Assembly (NCBI GenBank): GCA_963760405.1
Contig: CAVXCV010000004.1
Span: forward strand, 1,054,001-1,118,000
From: RYN-230 sp963760405
GTDB taxonomy: Bacteria > Actinomycetota > Actinomycetes > Streptosporangiales > Streptosporangiaceae
DNA length: 64,000 nucleotides
Direction: 5' to 3'
Shown: in pieces, positions 46,701 through 57,061 of the stretch
Layout of the letters: every line of letters begins with the position of its first letter
How positions within the stretch are numbered: position 1 is the stretch's first letter
Notes under the pieces: model-generated
The model's input: only the letters and a program-made list of their open reading frames with translations
What the model was told of the DNA's origin: nothing
Database searches by the model: none
Program-made: the position numbers and the translations under genes

Positions 46701-46810
46701 CCTCCGCACCGGCGCCCCGGGCCCTCCGCACCGGCGCCCCGGGCCCTCCGCACCGGCGCCCCGGGCCCTCCGCACCGGTGCCCCGGGCCCTCCGCACCGG
46801 TCCCGGGTCC
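46701..46810 (+). repeat. 22-bp non-coding minisatellite
   Basis: Copies begin at 46701, 46723, 46745, 46767 and 46789, each starting CCTCCGCACCGG and continuing CGCCCCGGGC. The last two units carry a C to T change. The period is not a multiple of three, so this is not a coding repeat. It lies in the 611-nt gap between the divergent thioesterase and galM genes. Confidence 0.9.
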
Positions 46811-46910
46811 CCGCACGGCGTCCCGGGTCCCCGCGCTGACGCCCCAGGCTCCTCGCGCCGACGCCTCGGGCCGCGCCGACGCTCCGGCCCGCTCCGGCTC
46901 CAGCCCTCCG

Positions 46911-46968
46911 TGCCTGCCCCCGGCACCCCGCGCCTGCCCCCGGCACCCCGCGCCTGCCCCAGGCACCA
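46911..46968 (+). repeat. 21-bp non-coding tandem repeat
   Basis: About 2.7 units beginning CCTGCCCCCGGCACC, in the same intergenic region as the 22-bp array. Downstream, 46970-47060 is AT-richer, with an imperfect inverted repeat GGATAAC...GTTATATCC (47018-47042) that probably belongs to the galM promoter region. Confidence 0.75.
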
Positions 46969-47135
46969 GGAGTTTTTGCACGTGATAGGAAATTTGTCCG
47001 CAACACCCCATCTAGCTGGATAACAGATCAGACGTTATATCCGGAAACGCCTGCGTTACCCCCCCGGTGAGCGCTAACAATGCCCCGGGGACTGGTTGGG
47101 TCCGGTCCCCGGGAAACCCAACGGAGGGAGTCTCC

Positions 47136-48509
47136 ATGCGCTTCGCATTAAGGCACCGGATAGGTTCGTCTGCGCTGCGGATCGGCGCCGTCGCTAGCCT
47201 CGCCGTTGCCGCCGCCGCGGGCACGGCTGCGGCAGCTCAGGCCCCGGCCACCGCCCATCACCCGGGTGGCGGCGGTGGCGGCCTGAGCATCACCAAGCAG
47301 TACTTCGGCAGCACCGTTGAGCCGTACACCGGGAACCTGACCCCTGTCTTCCGGTACACGCTCAGCAACGCCCGCGGCATGCGGGTGAGGCTGCTCACCT
47401 ACGGCGCGATCACTCAGTCGATCACTGTGCCGGGCCGCAATGGGCAGGAAGCCGACGTGGTCTTGGGCTTCAAGACGCTGCAGGACTACGTGCAGTTCGT
47501 CAGCCCGCCGGTGACCGCCAACGGCGGCCCGTACTTCGGTGAGACCGTCGGCCGGTACGCCAACCGGATCGCCAAGGGCACGTTCAAGCTCAACGGCAAG
47601 ACGTACACGCTGCCGATCAACAACGGCGTCAACGCCCTGCACGGCGGGCTCGTCGGCTTCGGGAACCACATCTGGCAGTCGCATGAGGTCGTCACGTCCC
47701 GCTCGGTCGGCGTGGAGATGACGCTGGTCAGCCCCAACGGTGACGCCGGCGGGGCCCCTGGGTCCCCGGGCTGCCCCAGCGGCTGCACCGGATACCCGGC
47801 CCAGCTCACGGTGCACGTCACGTTCACGCTGAACAACCGGGACCAGATGGGCATCCACTACAGCGCCACGAACAACGACCCGAAGCTGTCCACGGTGCTC
47901 AACCTGACCAACCACAGCTACTTCAACCTGGCCGGTGAGGACTCACCCGCGGGCTCGGAGTACAGCCAGTACGTCCAGATGAACGCGGACGCCTACTCGC
48001 CGACCGACTCCACCCAGATCCCGCTGCCGCTCCCGCACGGGGTTCCGGTCGCGGGCACCCCGTTCGACTTCCGTACGCCGCACACCATCGGCTCCCGGAT
48101 CGACAACGTCAGCGATCCTGACAACACCCCGGCGAGATTCGCGGCCGCCACGGGGGGCAAGAGCCAGCTGCTGATCGCGCAGGGTTACGACCACAACTGG
48201 ATCCTGAACCCGCAGACGCCCGCGACCACCGGCCCGGACGGCCTGAACCTGGCGGCCCGTGCCTTCGACCCGTCCAGTGGCCGCGGCCTGACCGTCTGGA
48301 CTGACCAGCCGGGCGTCCAGTTCTACAGCGGCAACTTCCTCAACGGCACGCTGGTGGGTATCAGCGGGCACACCTACCGGCAGGGTGCGGGGTACACATT
48401 CGAGACCCAGCACTTCCCGGACTCACCGAACCAGCCCGCCTTCCCGTTGACCACCCTCGGCCCCGGGAACACCTTCACCTCCACCACTATTTTCGCGTTC
48501 AACTCCTGA
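47136..48509 (+). CDS. Secreted aldose 1-epimerase (GalM-like)
   Basis: Mutarotase-fold protein with an export signal. 457 residues. The signal peptide is positive (MRFALRHRIG), then hydrophobic (IGAVASLAVAAAAG), with likely cleavage after an AQA or similar site near residue 36. A Gly tract follows. The epimerase domain has NALHGGLVGFGNHIW, the catalytic His region LNLTNHSYFNLAG (about residue 259), YDHNWILN, and the catalytic Glu in YTFETQHFPDSPNQP (about residue 422). The ATG at 47136 has a GGAGGGAG site. An extracellular mutarotase suggests a role in sugar uptake or polymer use; that is inference. Confidence 0.92.
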   Translation: MRFALRHRIGSSALRIGAVASLAVAAAAGTAAAAQAPATAHHPGGGGGGLSITKQYFGSTVEPYTGNLTPVFRYTLSNARGMRVRLLTYGAITQSITVPGRNGQEADVVLGFKTLQDYVQFVSPPVTANGGPYFGETVGRYANRIAKGTFKLNGKTYTLPINNGVNALHGGLVGFGNHIWQSHEVVTSRSVGVEMTLVSPNGDAGGAPGSPGCPSGCTGYPAQLTVHVTFTLNNRDQMGIHYSATNNDPKLSTVLNLTNHSYFNLAGEDSPAGSEYSQYVQMNADAYSPTDSTQIPLPLPHGVPVAGTPFDFRTPHTIGSRIDNVSDPDNTPARFAAATGGKSQLLIAQGYDHNWILNPQTPATTGPDGLNLAARAFDPSSGRGLTVWTDQPGVQFYSGNFLNGTLVGISGHTYRQGAGYTFETQHFPDSPNQPAFPLTTLGPGNTFTSTTIFAFNS

Positions 48510-48622
48510 TCCACCCGGGGCCGCCCGGCTGCCGCAGCGCGGCGCCCGGGCGGCCCCGGCCGTTTTCCCGGGGATGACGCTGGGCCCGCCGGACTGTCCG
48601 GCCCGGCGACTAGACTCTCCGC

Positions 48623-51394
48623 GTGGCGACGAAGGAAACCCCAGACCAGGCCAGCGGGACGCAGGTGAGCGACGGCCCGCGGGAACGGCTGTTGCTGCTC
48701 GACGGGCACTCCCTGGCCTACCGGGCCTTCTTCGCCCTGCCGCCGGAGAACTTCTCCACCACGACCGGGCAGCCGACCAACGCGGTCTACGGGTTCACCG
48801 CGATGCTCATCAACGTGCTGCGCGATGAGCAGCCCACCCACGTGGCGGTGGCGTTCGACCGCGGCGAGCCCACGTTCCGGCATGAGCAGTACGTTGACTA
48901 CAAGGCGAACCGCCGGGAGACCCCGGCTGACTTCCGCAGCCAGCTCAGCCTGATCTTCGAGGTGCTCGACGCGCTCGGCATCCGGCGGCTGTCGGTGGCC
49001 GGGTACGAGGCGGACGACATCATCGCCACGCTCACCGTGGCCGCCACCGAGGCAGGCCTGGACGTGCTCATCGTCACCGGCGACCGGGACGCGCTGCAGC
49101 TGGTCAACGAGCATGTCACGGTGCTGATGACCCGGCGCGGCATCAGCGACATGACCCGGTTCACGCCGGAAGAGGTCACCGCCAAGTACGGGCTCACCCC
49201 GGCCCAGTACCCCGACTTCGCGGCGCTGCGCGGCGATCCCAGCGACAACCTGCCCAGCATCCCCGGGGTGGGCGAGAAGACCGCGGCCAAGTGGGTCGCC
49301 GAGTTCGGCTCGCTGACCGAGCTCGCGGACCGGGTCGGCGAGGTCAAGGGCCGCGCGGGGGAAAAGCTGCGCGAGCACCTCGGCGATGTGCTGCGCAACC
49401 GGCAGCTGACCGAGCTGGCCCGCTCCGTCCCGGTCGGGGCCGGCCCGGCCGACCTGCGGCCGGTGCCATGGGACCGGGAGCAGATCCACCAGCTCTTCGA
49501 CACACTGCAATTCCGGGTGCTGCGGGACCGGCTCTACAGCACTCTCCCCAACGGTATCGGCGTCCCGGCTGGCCCAGGCCCCGGCACCGCGGCCGTGGGG
49601 GCGGATGGCGGATTCGACATCGAGGTCAGCGTGCCCGGCCCGGACGAGCTGGCCGGATGGCTGGACGAGCACGCCCGGGGCACCGGCCGCACGGGTATCG
49701 CGGTCAGCGGCCAGTGGGGCCGCGGCACCGGCACCATGGACGGGCTGGCGCTGGCCGCCGCGGACGGGTCCGGCGCGTTCATCGACCCGGTCACCCTGAC
49801 CGAGGACGACGAGCGCGCGCTGGCCGGCTGGCTCGCTGACCCGGCGCAGCCCAAGGCGCTGCATGATGCCAAAGGCCCGCTGCACGCCCTGGCCGCCCGC
49901 GGCCTGGAACTGGCCGGGCTGACCACGGACACGGCCCTGGCCGCCTACCTCGCCCTGCCCGGCCAGCGCTCCTTTGACCTGGCCGACCTGGTGCTGCGTT
50001 ACCTGCACAAGGAGCTGGCGGGCGGGGAGGCCAGCTCGGGCCAGCTCAGCCTGGACCTGTCCGGCGAAGAGGACGGGGCGACGGAGGTGGCGACCGCGCT
50101 GGTGCTGCGGGCCGCGGCCACCGCCGAGCTGGCTGACGCCCTGGACGCCGACCTGGACCGGCGGGGCGCGGCGACCCTGCTCGCCGAGGTCGAGCTGCCA
50201 CTGGTCAGCGTGCTGGCCGGGATGGAGCGGGCCGGGATCGCGGCTGACACCCATCATTTCGCTGACATGTCCGCCAGCCTGGGTGGTGAGGTGAAGGCGG
50301 CCGAGCAGGCGGCGTTCGAGATCATCGGGCACGAGTTCAACCTCGGCTCGCCCAAGCAGCTTCAGGAAGTGCTCTTCAACGAGCTCGGCCTGCCGAAGAC
50401 CAAGCGGATCAAGACCGGCTACACCACGGATTCCGAGGCCCTCACCAGCCTGCTGGCCCAGACCGGCCACCCGGTCCTGGCGCATCTGCTCCGGCACCGG
50501 GACGTGGCCAGGCTCAAGAGCATCGTGGACTCGCTGATCCCGATGGCGGATGAGGATGGCCGGATCCATACCACGTACAACCAGATGATCGCGGCCACCG
50601 GCCGGCTCTCCTCGACCGACCCCAACCTGCAGAACATCCCGATCCGCACCGAGGAGGGCCGCCGGATCCGGCAGGGCTTCATGGTCGGCAGCGGGTACGA
50701 GACCTTGCTCACCGCGGACTACAGCCAGATCGAGCTGCGCATCATGGCCGACCTGTCCGGCGACACCGCGCTGGAGGAGGCGTTCACCTCCGGCCGTGAC
50801 TTCCACGCCGAGACGGCGTCCCGCGTCTTCGGGGTGCCCGCCGCGGAGGTCACCGTTGAGATGCGCAGCCGGATCAAGGCGATGAACTACGGGCTGGCCT
50901 ACGGCCTGTCCGCCTACGGCCTCTCCCAGCAGCTGCGCATCACCCCGGACGAGGCACGGGCCCTGATGGACGAGTACTTCCAGCAGTTCGGCGGGATCCG
51001 GGACTACCTGCACGCCGTGGTGGACCAGGCCCGCAAGGACGGTTACACGCAGACCGTGCTCGATCGCCGGCGCTATCTCCCCGATCTCACCTCAGACAAC
51101 CGGCAGCGGCGGGAGATGGCCGAGCGGATGGCGCTGAACGCGCCGATCCAGGGGTCGGCGGCGGACATCATCAAGGTCGCCATGCTCCGGGTGGACCAGG
51201 CGCTGCGGGACGAGGGGCTACGGTCGCGGATGCTGCTCCAGGTGCACGACGAGCTGGTGTTCGAAGTGGCACCGGGGGAACTCGACACCTTGCGGGAGCT
51301 GGTGCACCGGACGATGTGCGGGGCGTTCGAGCTGCGGGTGCCGCTGGAAGTGTCGTTCGGGACCGGGCGCAGCTGGGCAGAGGCGGGACACTGA
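48623..51394 (+). CDS. polA: PolA, DNA polymerase I
   Basis: Repair and Okazaki-fragment polymerase. 923 residues, intact. The N-terminal 5' nuclease domain has LLLLDGHSLAYRAFFAL, AFDRGEPTFRHEQY and GDPSDNLPSIPGVGEKTA. The central exonuclease-like domain lacks the usual acidic catalytic residues, as in other actinobacteria. Polymerase motifs: A TADYSQIELRIMADLSG (about residue 699), B RSRIKAMNYGLAYGLSAYG, C LLQVHDELVFEV (about residue 872). The GTG at 48623 lies 6 nt after TAGACT (48611-48616) without a ribosome site, suggesting a leaderless mRNA. Confidence 0.96.
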   Translation: MATKETPDQASGTQVSDGPRERLLLLDGHSLAYRAFFALPPENFSTTTGQPTNAVYGFTAMLINVLRDEQPTHVAVAFDRGEPTFRHEQYVDYKANRRETPADFRSQLSLIFEVLDALGIRRLSVAGYEADDIIATLTVAATEAGLDVLIVTGDRDALQLVNEHVTVLMTRRGISDMTRFTPEEVTAKYGLTPAQYPDFAALRGDPSDNLPSIPGVGEKTAAKWVAEFGSLTELADRVGEVKGRAGEKLREHLGDVLRNRQLTELARSVPVGAGPADLRPVPWDREQIHQLFDTLQFRVLRDRLYSTLPNGIGVPAGPGPGTAAVGADGGFDIEVSVPGPDELAGWLDEHARGTGRTGIAVSGQWGRGTGTMDGLALAAADGSGAFIDPVTLTEDDERALAGWLADPAQPKALHDAKGPLHALAARGLELAGLTTDTALAAYLALPGQRSFDLADLVLRYLHKELAGGEASSGQLSLDLSGEEDGATEVATALVLRAAATAELADALDADLDRRGAATLLAEVELPLVSVLAGMERAGIAADTHHFADMSASLGGEVKAAEQAAFEIIGHEFNLGSPKQLQEVLFNELGLPKTKRIKTGYTTDSEALTSLLAQTGHPVLAHLLRHRDVARLKSIVDSLIPMADEDGRIHTTYNQMIAATGRLSSTDPNLQNIPIRTEEGRRIRQGFMVGSGYETLLTADYSQIELRIMADLSGDTALEEAFTSGRDFHAETASRVFGVPAAEVTVEMRSRIKAMNYGLAYGLSAYGLSQQLRITPDEARALMDEYFQQFGGIRDYLHAVVDQARKDGYTQTVLDRRRYLPDLTSDNRQRREMAERMALNAPIQGSAADIIKVAMLRVDQALRDEGLRSRMLLQVHDELVFEVAPGELDTLRELVHRTMCGAFELRVPLEVSFGTGRSWAEAGH

Positions 51395-51452
51395 GCCGCA
51401 TGGGGACCCAGGGTACGGGTGATAACGATCACGACTCCGTTTAGCCCTCTAA

Positions 51453-51481
51453 TTGACCCGCTGGCTGAGCTTTCATATCCT
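51453..51481 (+). promoter_or_regulatory. Predicted rpsA promoter
   Basis: TTGACC (51453-51458), exact 17-nt spacer, TATCCT (51476-51481). The roughly 180-nt leader before rpsA is long enough for autoregulatory structure, but I do not recognise a known motif. Confidence 0.65.
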
Positions 51482-51666
51482 GGGCGCTGCGCCGTGTTCT
51501 GGTGCAGTCCCGCCGTGGCCAGGCATAGTTACGGGCGGCCGTGAGGTCAGCCGCAGCTCGCCGGGTCGGCCAGGCAAATCCAGTGCACTCTGATAGCCCA
51601 CCTGACGGGCTGTCGGTAGAGCGTGTCCAAAAACCCAAATCCCTGTCCGCCGGAGCCAACCAACAC

Positions 51667-53155
51667 ATGACGAGCAGCACAGAGGCCAGCCCGACCCCCA
51701 AGGTAGCGGTCAACGACATCGGGTCGCAGGAGGCCTTCCTCGCCGCGATCGACGAGACCATCAAGTACTTCAACGACGGTGACATTGTCGAAGGCACCGT
51801 CGTCAAGGTCGACCGAGACGAGGTCTTGCTCGACATCGGCTACAAGACGGAAGGGCGTCATCCCCTCCCGCGAGCTGTCGATCAAGCACGATGTGGACCC
51901 GAACGACGTCGTCAAGACGGGCGACCACATCGAGGCCCTGGTCCTGCAGAAGGAGGACAAGGAAGGCCGCCTCATCCTGTCCAAGAAGCGCGCCCAGTAC
52001 GAGCGCGCCTGGGGCACGATCGAGAAGATCAAGGATGACGACGGTGTGGTCACCGGCACCGTCATCGAGGTGGTCAAGGGCGGCCTGATCCTGGACATCG
52101 GGCTGCGCGGCTTCCTGCCCGCGTCGCTGGTGGAGATGCGCCGGGTCCGCGACCTGCAGCCGTATGTGGGCCGGGAGATCGAAGCCAAGATCATCGAGCT
52201 GGACAAGAACCGGAACAACGTGGTCCTGTCCCGCCGCGCCTGGCTCGAGCAGACCCAGTCCGAGGTGCGCCAGAACTTCCTGAACACGCTGCAGCGGGGC
52301 CAGATCCGCAAGGGCGTGGTGTCCTCCATCGTCAACTTCGGCGCGTTCGTGGACCTGGGCGGGGTGGACGGCCTGGTGCACGTGTCCGAGCTGTCCTGGA
52401 AGCACATCGACCACCCGGGCGAGGTCGTCGAGGTAGGCCAGGAGGTCACGGTCGAGGTGCTGGACGTGGACATGGACCGGGAGCGGGTCTCCCTGTCGCT
52501 GAAGTCCACCCAGGAAGACCCGTGGCAGCAGTTCGCCCGCACCCACCAGATCGGCCAGGTCGTGCCGGGCCGGGTCACCAAGCTGGTGCCGTTCGGCGCG
52601 TTCGTCCGGGTCGAGGAGGGCATCGAGGGCCTGGTGCACATCTCCGAGCTGGCGGACCGGCACGTGGAGATCCCCGAGCAGGTGGTGCAGGTCGGCGACG
52701 AGATCTTCGTCAAGATCATCGACATCGACCTGGACCGGCGGCGGATCAGCCTCTCGCTCAAGCAGGCCAATGAGGGCACCATCGGCGAGGCCGTCGGCGA
52801 CGACTTCGACCCGACCCTGTACGGCATGCCTGCCACCTACGACGAGCAGGGCAACTACGTCTACCCGGACGGCTTCGACTCGGAGTCGGGCGAGTGGCTC
52901 GAGGGCTACGACACCCAGCGCGAGGAGTGGGAACGGCAGTACGCGCAGGCCCGGTCCCGGTTCGAGGCGCACCGCAGGCAGGTCGCCGAGGCGCGCAAGG
53001 CCGATGGCGCCGAAGGCGGCGGGGATGACGAGGACGGCGGCGCCAGCACGCACACCTCCGGCACCCCCGAGCGACCCGGAACCGGCGGCGGCGCGCTGGC
53101 CTCGGACGAGGCACTGGCGGCGCTCCGGGACAAGCTGTCTGGCGGCCAGAGCTAA
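51667..53155 (+). CDS. rpsA: 30S ribosomal protein S1 (apparent frameshift)
   Basis: Binds mRNA and aids translation initiation. The ATG at 51667 starts MTSSTEASPTPKVAVNDIGS and FNDGDIVEGTVVKVDRDEV, the first S1 domain. An extra G in the run 51853-51855 then breaks the frame; the next frame continues GVIPSRELSIKHDVDPNDVV. Three more S1 domains follow: GTVIEVVKGGLILDIGLRG; GVVSSIVNFGAFVDLGGVDG; GRVTKLVPFGAFVRVEEGIE. The tail is acidic. With one base removed the product is about 495 residues, normal for actinobacteria. Since S1 is essential, the shift is most likely a sequence error. Confidence 0.93.
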
Positions 53156-53251
53156 CTGGCCTGCCAGGCCGCGGAACCCAGGTTCGGGTAGCCGCGCCCG
53201 GCCGCACTTGCGGCGGGGCGCGGCTACCGCGATCATGGGCCGGGAGGCGAG

Positions 53252-53870
53252 ATGCTCAAGATCGGCCTGACCGGCGGGATCGGCGCGGGCAAGAGCGCGG
53301 TAGCGCAGCGGCTCGCCGCCTACGGCGCCCTGCTCATCGACGCTGACCGCATTGCCCGCGAGGTGGTCGAGCCCGGCACGGAAGGCCTGGCCGCAGGTGG
53401 TCGGGACGTTCGGCACCGGCGTCCTGGCCAAGGACGGCACCCTGGACCGGGCGCGGCTCGGCGAGATCGTGTTCGCCGACCCTGAGCTGCGGGCCAAGCT
53501 CGGTGCGATCATTCACCCGCGGGTCGGGGCGCGCATCCGTGACCTGGAGCGGGAGGCGGAGCCCGGCTCGATCGTGGTGGAGGACATCCCGCTGATCGCC
53601 GAGAACGACTTGGCCGGTTTCTTTGACCTGGTCGTGGTCGTCGACGTGTCGCCGCGGCTGCAGCAGGAGCGGCTCACCCGGGACCGCGGGCTGACCGCCG
53701 AGCAGGTGCAACTGCGCATGGCCGCCCAGTCCAGTCGCGAGCAGCGGCTGGCCATCGCCGACATCGTGGTGGACAACTCCGGGTCACTGGCCGAGCTCGA
53801 CCGGGAAGTCGGCGAGCTGTGGGGCGAGCTGTGCCGCCGCGCCCGGGCGGCCTCCGCCGCACCGGAGTGA
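53252..53870 (+). CDS. coaE: CoaE, dephospho-CoA kinase (apparent frameshift)
   Basis: Last step of coenzyme A synthesis. P-loop KIGLTGGIGAGKSAVAQRLA, then IDADRIAREVVEPGTEGLA. At about 53393 one extra base shifts the frame. The following frame gives QVVGTFGTGVLAKDGTLDR, IIHPRVGARI, VVEDIPLIAEND, VVVDVSPRLQQERL and ADIVVDNSG. The corrected length is about 205 residues. The short CoaE form here lacks the C-terminal UPF0157 fusion seen in some actinobacteria. rpsA-coaE-uvrB order is conserved. Confidence 0.92.
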
Positions 53871-54022
53871 CCCGCGCCGGACCGGGCCGGTGCCGGGCAG
53901 GCCGGTGCCGGGCAGACTGTCGGACCCGGGAAATACAGTGGGCGGGTGACGGAGTTTAGCCACGGGGGAGTGGCCCAGCCAGCAGGGCAGGGCCAGCCTG
54001 AGCCCGTGGAAGGAGCGGTGCC

Positions 54023-56153
54023 GTGCGCCCAGTAACCGATCTACAGCGGAGCGTGGCGCCGTTCGAGGTGGTCACCGACATGGTGCCCGTCCGGAGACCA
54101 GCCGCGCGCGATCGCCGAGATGGAACGGCGGATCAACAGGCGGCGAAAAGGACACCGTCCTGCTCGGCGCGACCGGTACCGGCAAGACGGCGACGGTGGC
54201 CTGGCTGGCCGAGCGGGTGCAGCGGCCGGTGCTGGTGATGCTGCCGAACAAGACGCTGGCCGCGCAGTTCGCGAACGAGCTGCGGGAGATGCTGCCGAAT
54301 AACGCGGTCGAGTACTTCGTCTCCTATTACGACTACTACCAGCCCGAGGCCTACGTCCCGCAGACCGACACCTACATCGAGAAGGACTCCTCGATCAACG
54401 ACGAGGTCGAGCGGCTGCGCCATTCGGCGACGAACTCGCTGCTGACCCGCCGGGACACGCATCGTGGTCGCGTCGGTCTCGTGCATCTACGGCCTGGGCA
54501 CGCCGCAGGAGTACGTCGACCGGATGGTCAAGCTCCGGGTCGGCGACACGATCGAGCGGGACGCGCTGCTGCGCAGGCTGGTCGGCATGCAGTACGCCCG
54601 GAATGACCTGTCGTTCACCCGCGGCACGTTCCGGGTCCGCGGCGACACGATCGAGATCATCCCGGTGTACGAGGAGCTCGCGATCCGGATCGAGATGTTC
54701 GGCGACGAGGTCGAGCGGCTGATGACGCTGCATCCCGCTCACCGGCGAGGTGGTCAGCGAGGACGATGAGCTGTACATCTTCCCGGCGTCGCACTACGTG
54801 GCCGGGCCGGAGCGGATGGAACGGGCCATCGCGGGCATCGAGGCGGAGCTGGCCGGGCGGCTGGCGGAACTGGAGCGGGCGGGCAAGCTGCTGGAGGCGC
54901 AGCGGCTGCGGATGCGGACCACCTACGACATCGAGATGATGCGCCAGGTGGGCAGCTGCTCCGGGATCGAGAACTACTCCCGGCATATCGACGGCCGGGA
55001 GGCCGGGAGCCCGCCGAACACCCTGCTGGACTACTTCCCGGAAGACTTCCTGCTGGTCATCGACGAGTCGCATAACACCGTCCCGCAGATCGGCGCGATG
55101 TACGAAGGTGACGTATCCCGCAAGCGGACCCTGGTCGATCACGGCTTCCGGCTGCCGAGCGCGATCGATAACCGGCCGCTGACCTGGGACGAGTTCGGCG
55201 AGCGGATTGGCCAGACGGTGTACCTGTCGGCCACCCCGGGCCCCTACGAGCTGCAGCGGGTGGCCGGCGATGTGGTCGAGCAGGTGATCCGGCCGACCGG
55301 GCTGGTCGACCCGCAGGTGATCATCAAGCAGACCAAGGGCCAGATCGACGACCTGGTCCACGAGATCAGGGAGCGGGCGGAACGCTCGGAGCGGGTGCTG
55401 GTCACCACGCTGACCAAGAAGATGGCCGAGGACCTCACCGACTACCTGCTGGAACTTGGCATCCGGGCGCGCTATCTGCACAGCGAGGTGGACACGCTGC
55501 GCCGGGTCGAGCTGCTGCGTGAGCTGCGGGTCGGCGAGTACGACGTGCTGGTCGGCATCAACCTGCTCCGCGAGGGCCTGGACCTGCCCGAGGTGTCGCT
55601 GGTGTCCATCCTGGACGCGGACAAGGAAGGCTTCCTGCGCTCGGGCACCTCGCTCATCCAGACCATCGGCCGGGCCGCCCGGAACGTCTCCGGCCAGGTG
55701 CACATGTACGCCGACAAGGTGACGCCGTCCATGCAGCGGGCCATCGACGAGACCGACCGGCGGCGGGCCAAGCAGGTCGCCTACAACACCGAGCACGGCA
55801 TCGACCCCACGCCGCTGCGCAAGCGGATCGCGGACATCCTCGATGCGCTGGTGCGCGAGGACGCTGACACGGAGAAGCTGATCGGCGGCAGTGGCCGGCA
55901 GCAGAGCCGGGGCAAGACCCCGGTGCCCGGGCTGTCCTCGCGGGCCCGCGCCGCGGCTGGCGCCGCCGGGGCGGACAGCGCGGGCGGCAGCGGCGGCGCG
56001 GCGCGCGGCGACCTGGTCGCGCTTATCACCGAGCTGACCGACCAGATGCACGCCGCCGCAGCGGAGCTGCAGTTCGAGGTCGCGGCCCGGTACCGGGACG
56101 AGATCAAGGAACTCAAGCACGAGCTGCGCGGTATGCAGGCGGCTGGCGTCTGA
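54023..56153 (+). CDS. uvrB: UvrB, excinuclease ABC subunit B (four apparent frameshifts)
   Basis: Helicase-like damage-verification subunit of nucleotide excision repair. The GTG at 54023 has GGAAGGAG upstream. Four single extra bases, at about 54089, 54138, 54460 and 54734-54736, break the frame. Removing them joins a normal protein of about 708 residues: VTDMVP + SGDQPRAIAEMERRIN + GGEKDTVLLGATGTGKT; YYDYYQPEAYVPQTDTYIEK; RRDT + IVVASVSCIYGLGTPQEY; TLHP + LTGEVVSEDDELYIFP. DESHNTVPQIGAMY, TVYLSATPGPYEL, REGLDLPEVSLVSILDADKE and a C-terminal UVR motif (LTDQMHAAAAELQFEVAARY) are intact. Every domain is present, so I treat this as one gene with sequence errors. Confidence 0.92.
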
Positions 56154-56269
56154 CCCGGCCCCGCCCCTGGCCATCTTCTGCTGGAACCGCTGGCCGTCAC
56201 TGAGCGTCCAAGGTGGGTAACCGAGACGCCTGCGGCCGGTGATCATGGCGGGGCGGGATGGGAGACACC

Positions 56270-56983
56270 ATGGGCGAGTCCGGGGCGCGGGCGGGTCAGC
56301 TGGCTGACCGGCTGGCGCTGCGCGGCCCGGTGCTGCGCGGCCCGGTGCTGCGCGGCCCGGTGCTGCGCGGGGCGGTGCTGCGCGGGGCGCGCCGGGGGCG
56401 GCGCAGCCTGGCGGCAGTGGCGGCCGCAGCGGTGCTGTCGGCCTGCGGCAGCCAGGTGGCCACCTCCACCGGCGCGACCCAGCCGGCCAGCTCCGCCAGT
56501 ACCGCCCCGGCGGCCAGCACGCCGGCGGCACCGTCGGAGCAGCCGCTGAGTCCCACGGTCACCCCGGTCGTCCTGCCCACCGGGACCGCGCTGGTCTGCT
56601 CCGCACCGTCAGCAGTGGACCGGCTGGTCATCACCAGGGTCAGCGTCCTTCCCCAGCGCCTGCACGAAGCGTTCCCGGCGATCATCAACGTCACCAAACC
56701 GGCCCAGGCGCAGGCGCTGGCCCAGGCGGTCTGCGCGTTGCCGCCGATGCCATCCGGCCTGGTCAACTGCCCAAACGACGTGGGCATCAGCTACCGGCTG
56801 CACTTCGCCGCGGGCGGCCGGGGCTTTGCCGTGGTGGCGGTGCAGACCTCAGGCTGCACGATCGTGACCGGGGCCGGCGGCACCCGGACCGTCATGCGCT
56901 CGCCTGGCTTCTGGACCATCCTGGGCCAGGACGTGGGCCTCGCCCTTCCCACCAGCGCCGCGGCCGGGCTCAACGGGTCCTAG
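56270..56983 (+). CDS. Putative lipoprotein with repeat-extended N-terminus
   Basis: No recognised family. 237 residues. A lipobox, VLSACGS, at about residues 52-58 follows a hydrophobic stretch (LAAVAAAA), so lipid modification at that Cys is likely. An Ala/Ser/Thr/Pro linker precedes a soluble domain of about 130 residues (RLVITRVSVLPQRLHEAFPA, GISYRLHFAAGGRGFAVVAV). The region before the signal contains LRGPVLRGPVLRGPV repeats from a 15-bp array. A GTG in the last repeat (56375) would give a normal signal peptide, while the ATG at 56270 has the better ribosome site (GGGAG). The true start is unsure. Confidence 0.7.
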   Translation: MGESGARAGQLADRLALRGPVLRGPVLRGPVLRGAVLRGARRGRRSLAAVAAAAVLSACGSQVATSTGATQPASSASTAPAASTPAAPSEQPLSPTVTPVVLPTGTALVCSAPSAVDRLVITRVSVLPQRLHEAFPAIINVTKPAQAQALAQAVCALPPMPSGLVNCPNDVGISYRLHFAAGGRGFAVVAVQTSGCTIVTGAGGTRTVMRSPGFWTILGQDVGLALPTSAAAGLNGS

Positions 56984-57061
56984 CGCCCGGCGCCGGACCG
57001 CCGCTGGTAGGTTCGTCACCTGGGCCGCCGTGCCCTGCGCCGCCACACGTGAAGGGGATGC

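Noticed and set aside
46701..46968. CRISPR or regulatory iteron array upstream of galM
   Set aside because: 22-bp and 21-bp units abut without spacers, no cas or rep genes are nearby, and the composition is simple GC minisatellite.
51853..54736. Programmed plus-one frameshifting or quadruplet decoding in rpsA, coaE and uvrB
   Set aside because: Several contexts (GGGC, CCCG) recall suppressor sites, but the sites share no common motif, occur four times in one gene, and cluster regionally. Sequence error explains them better.
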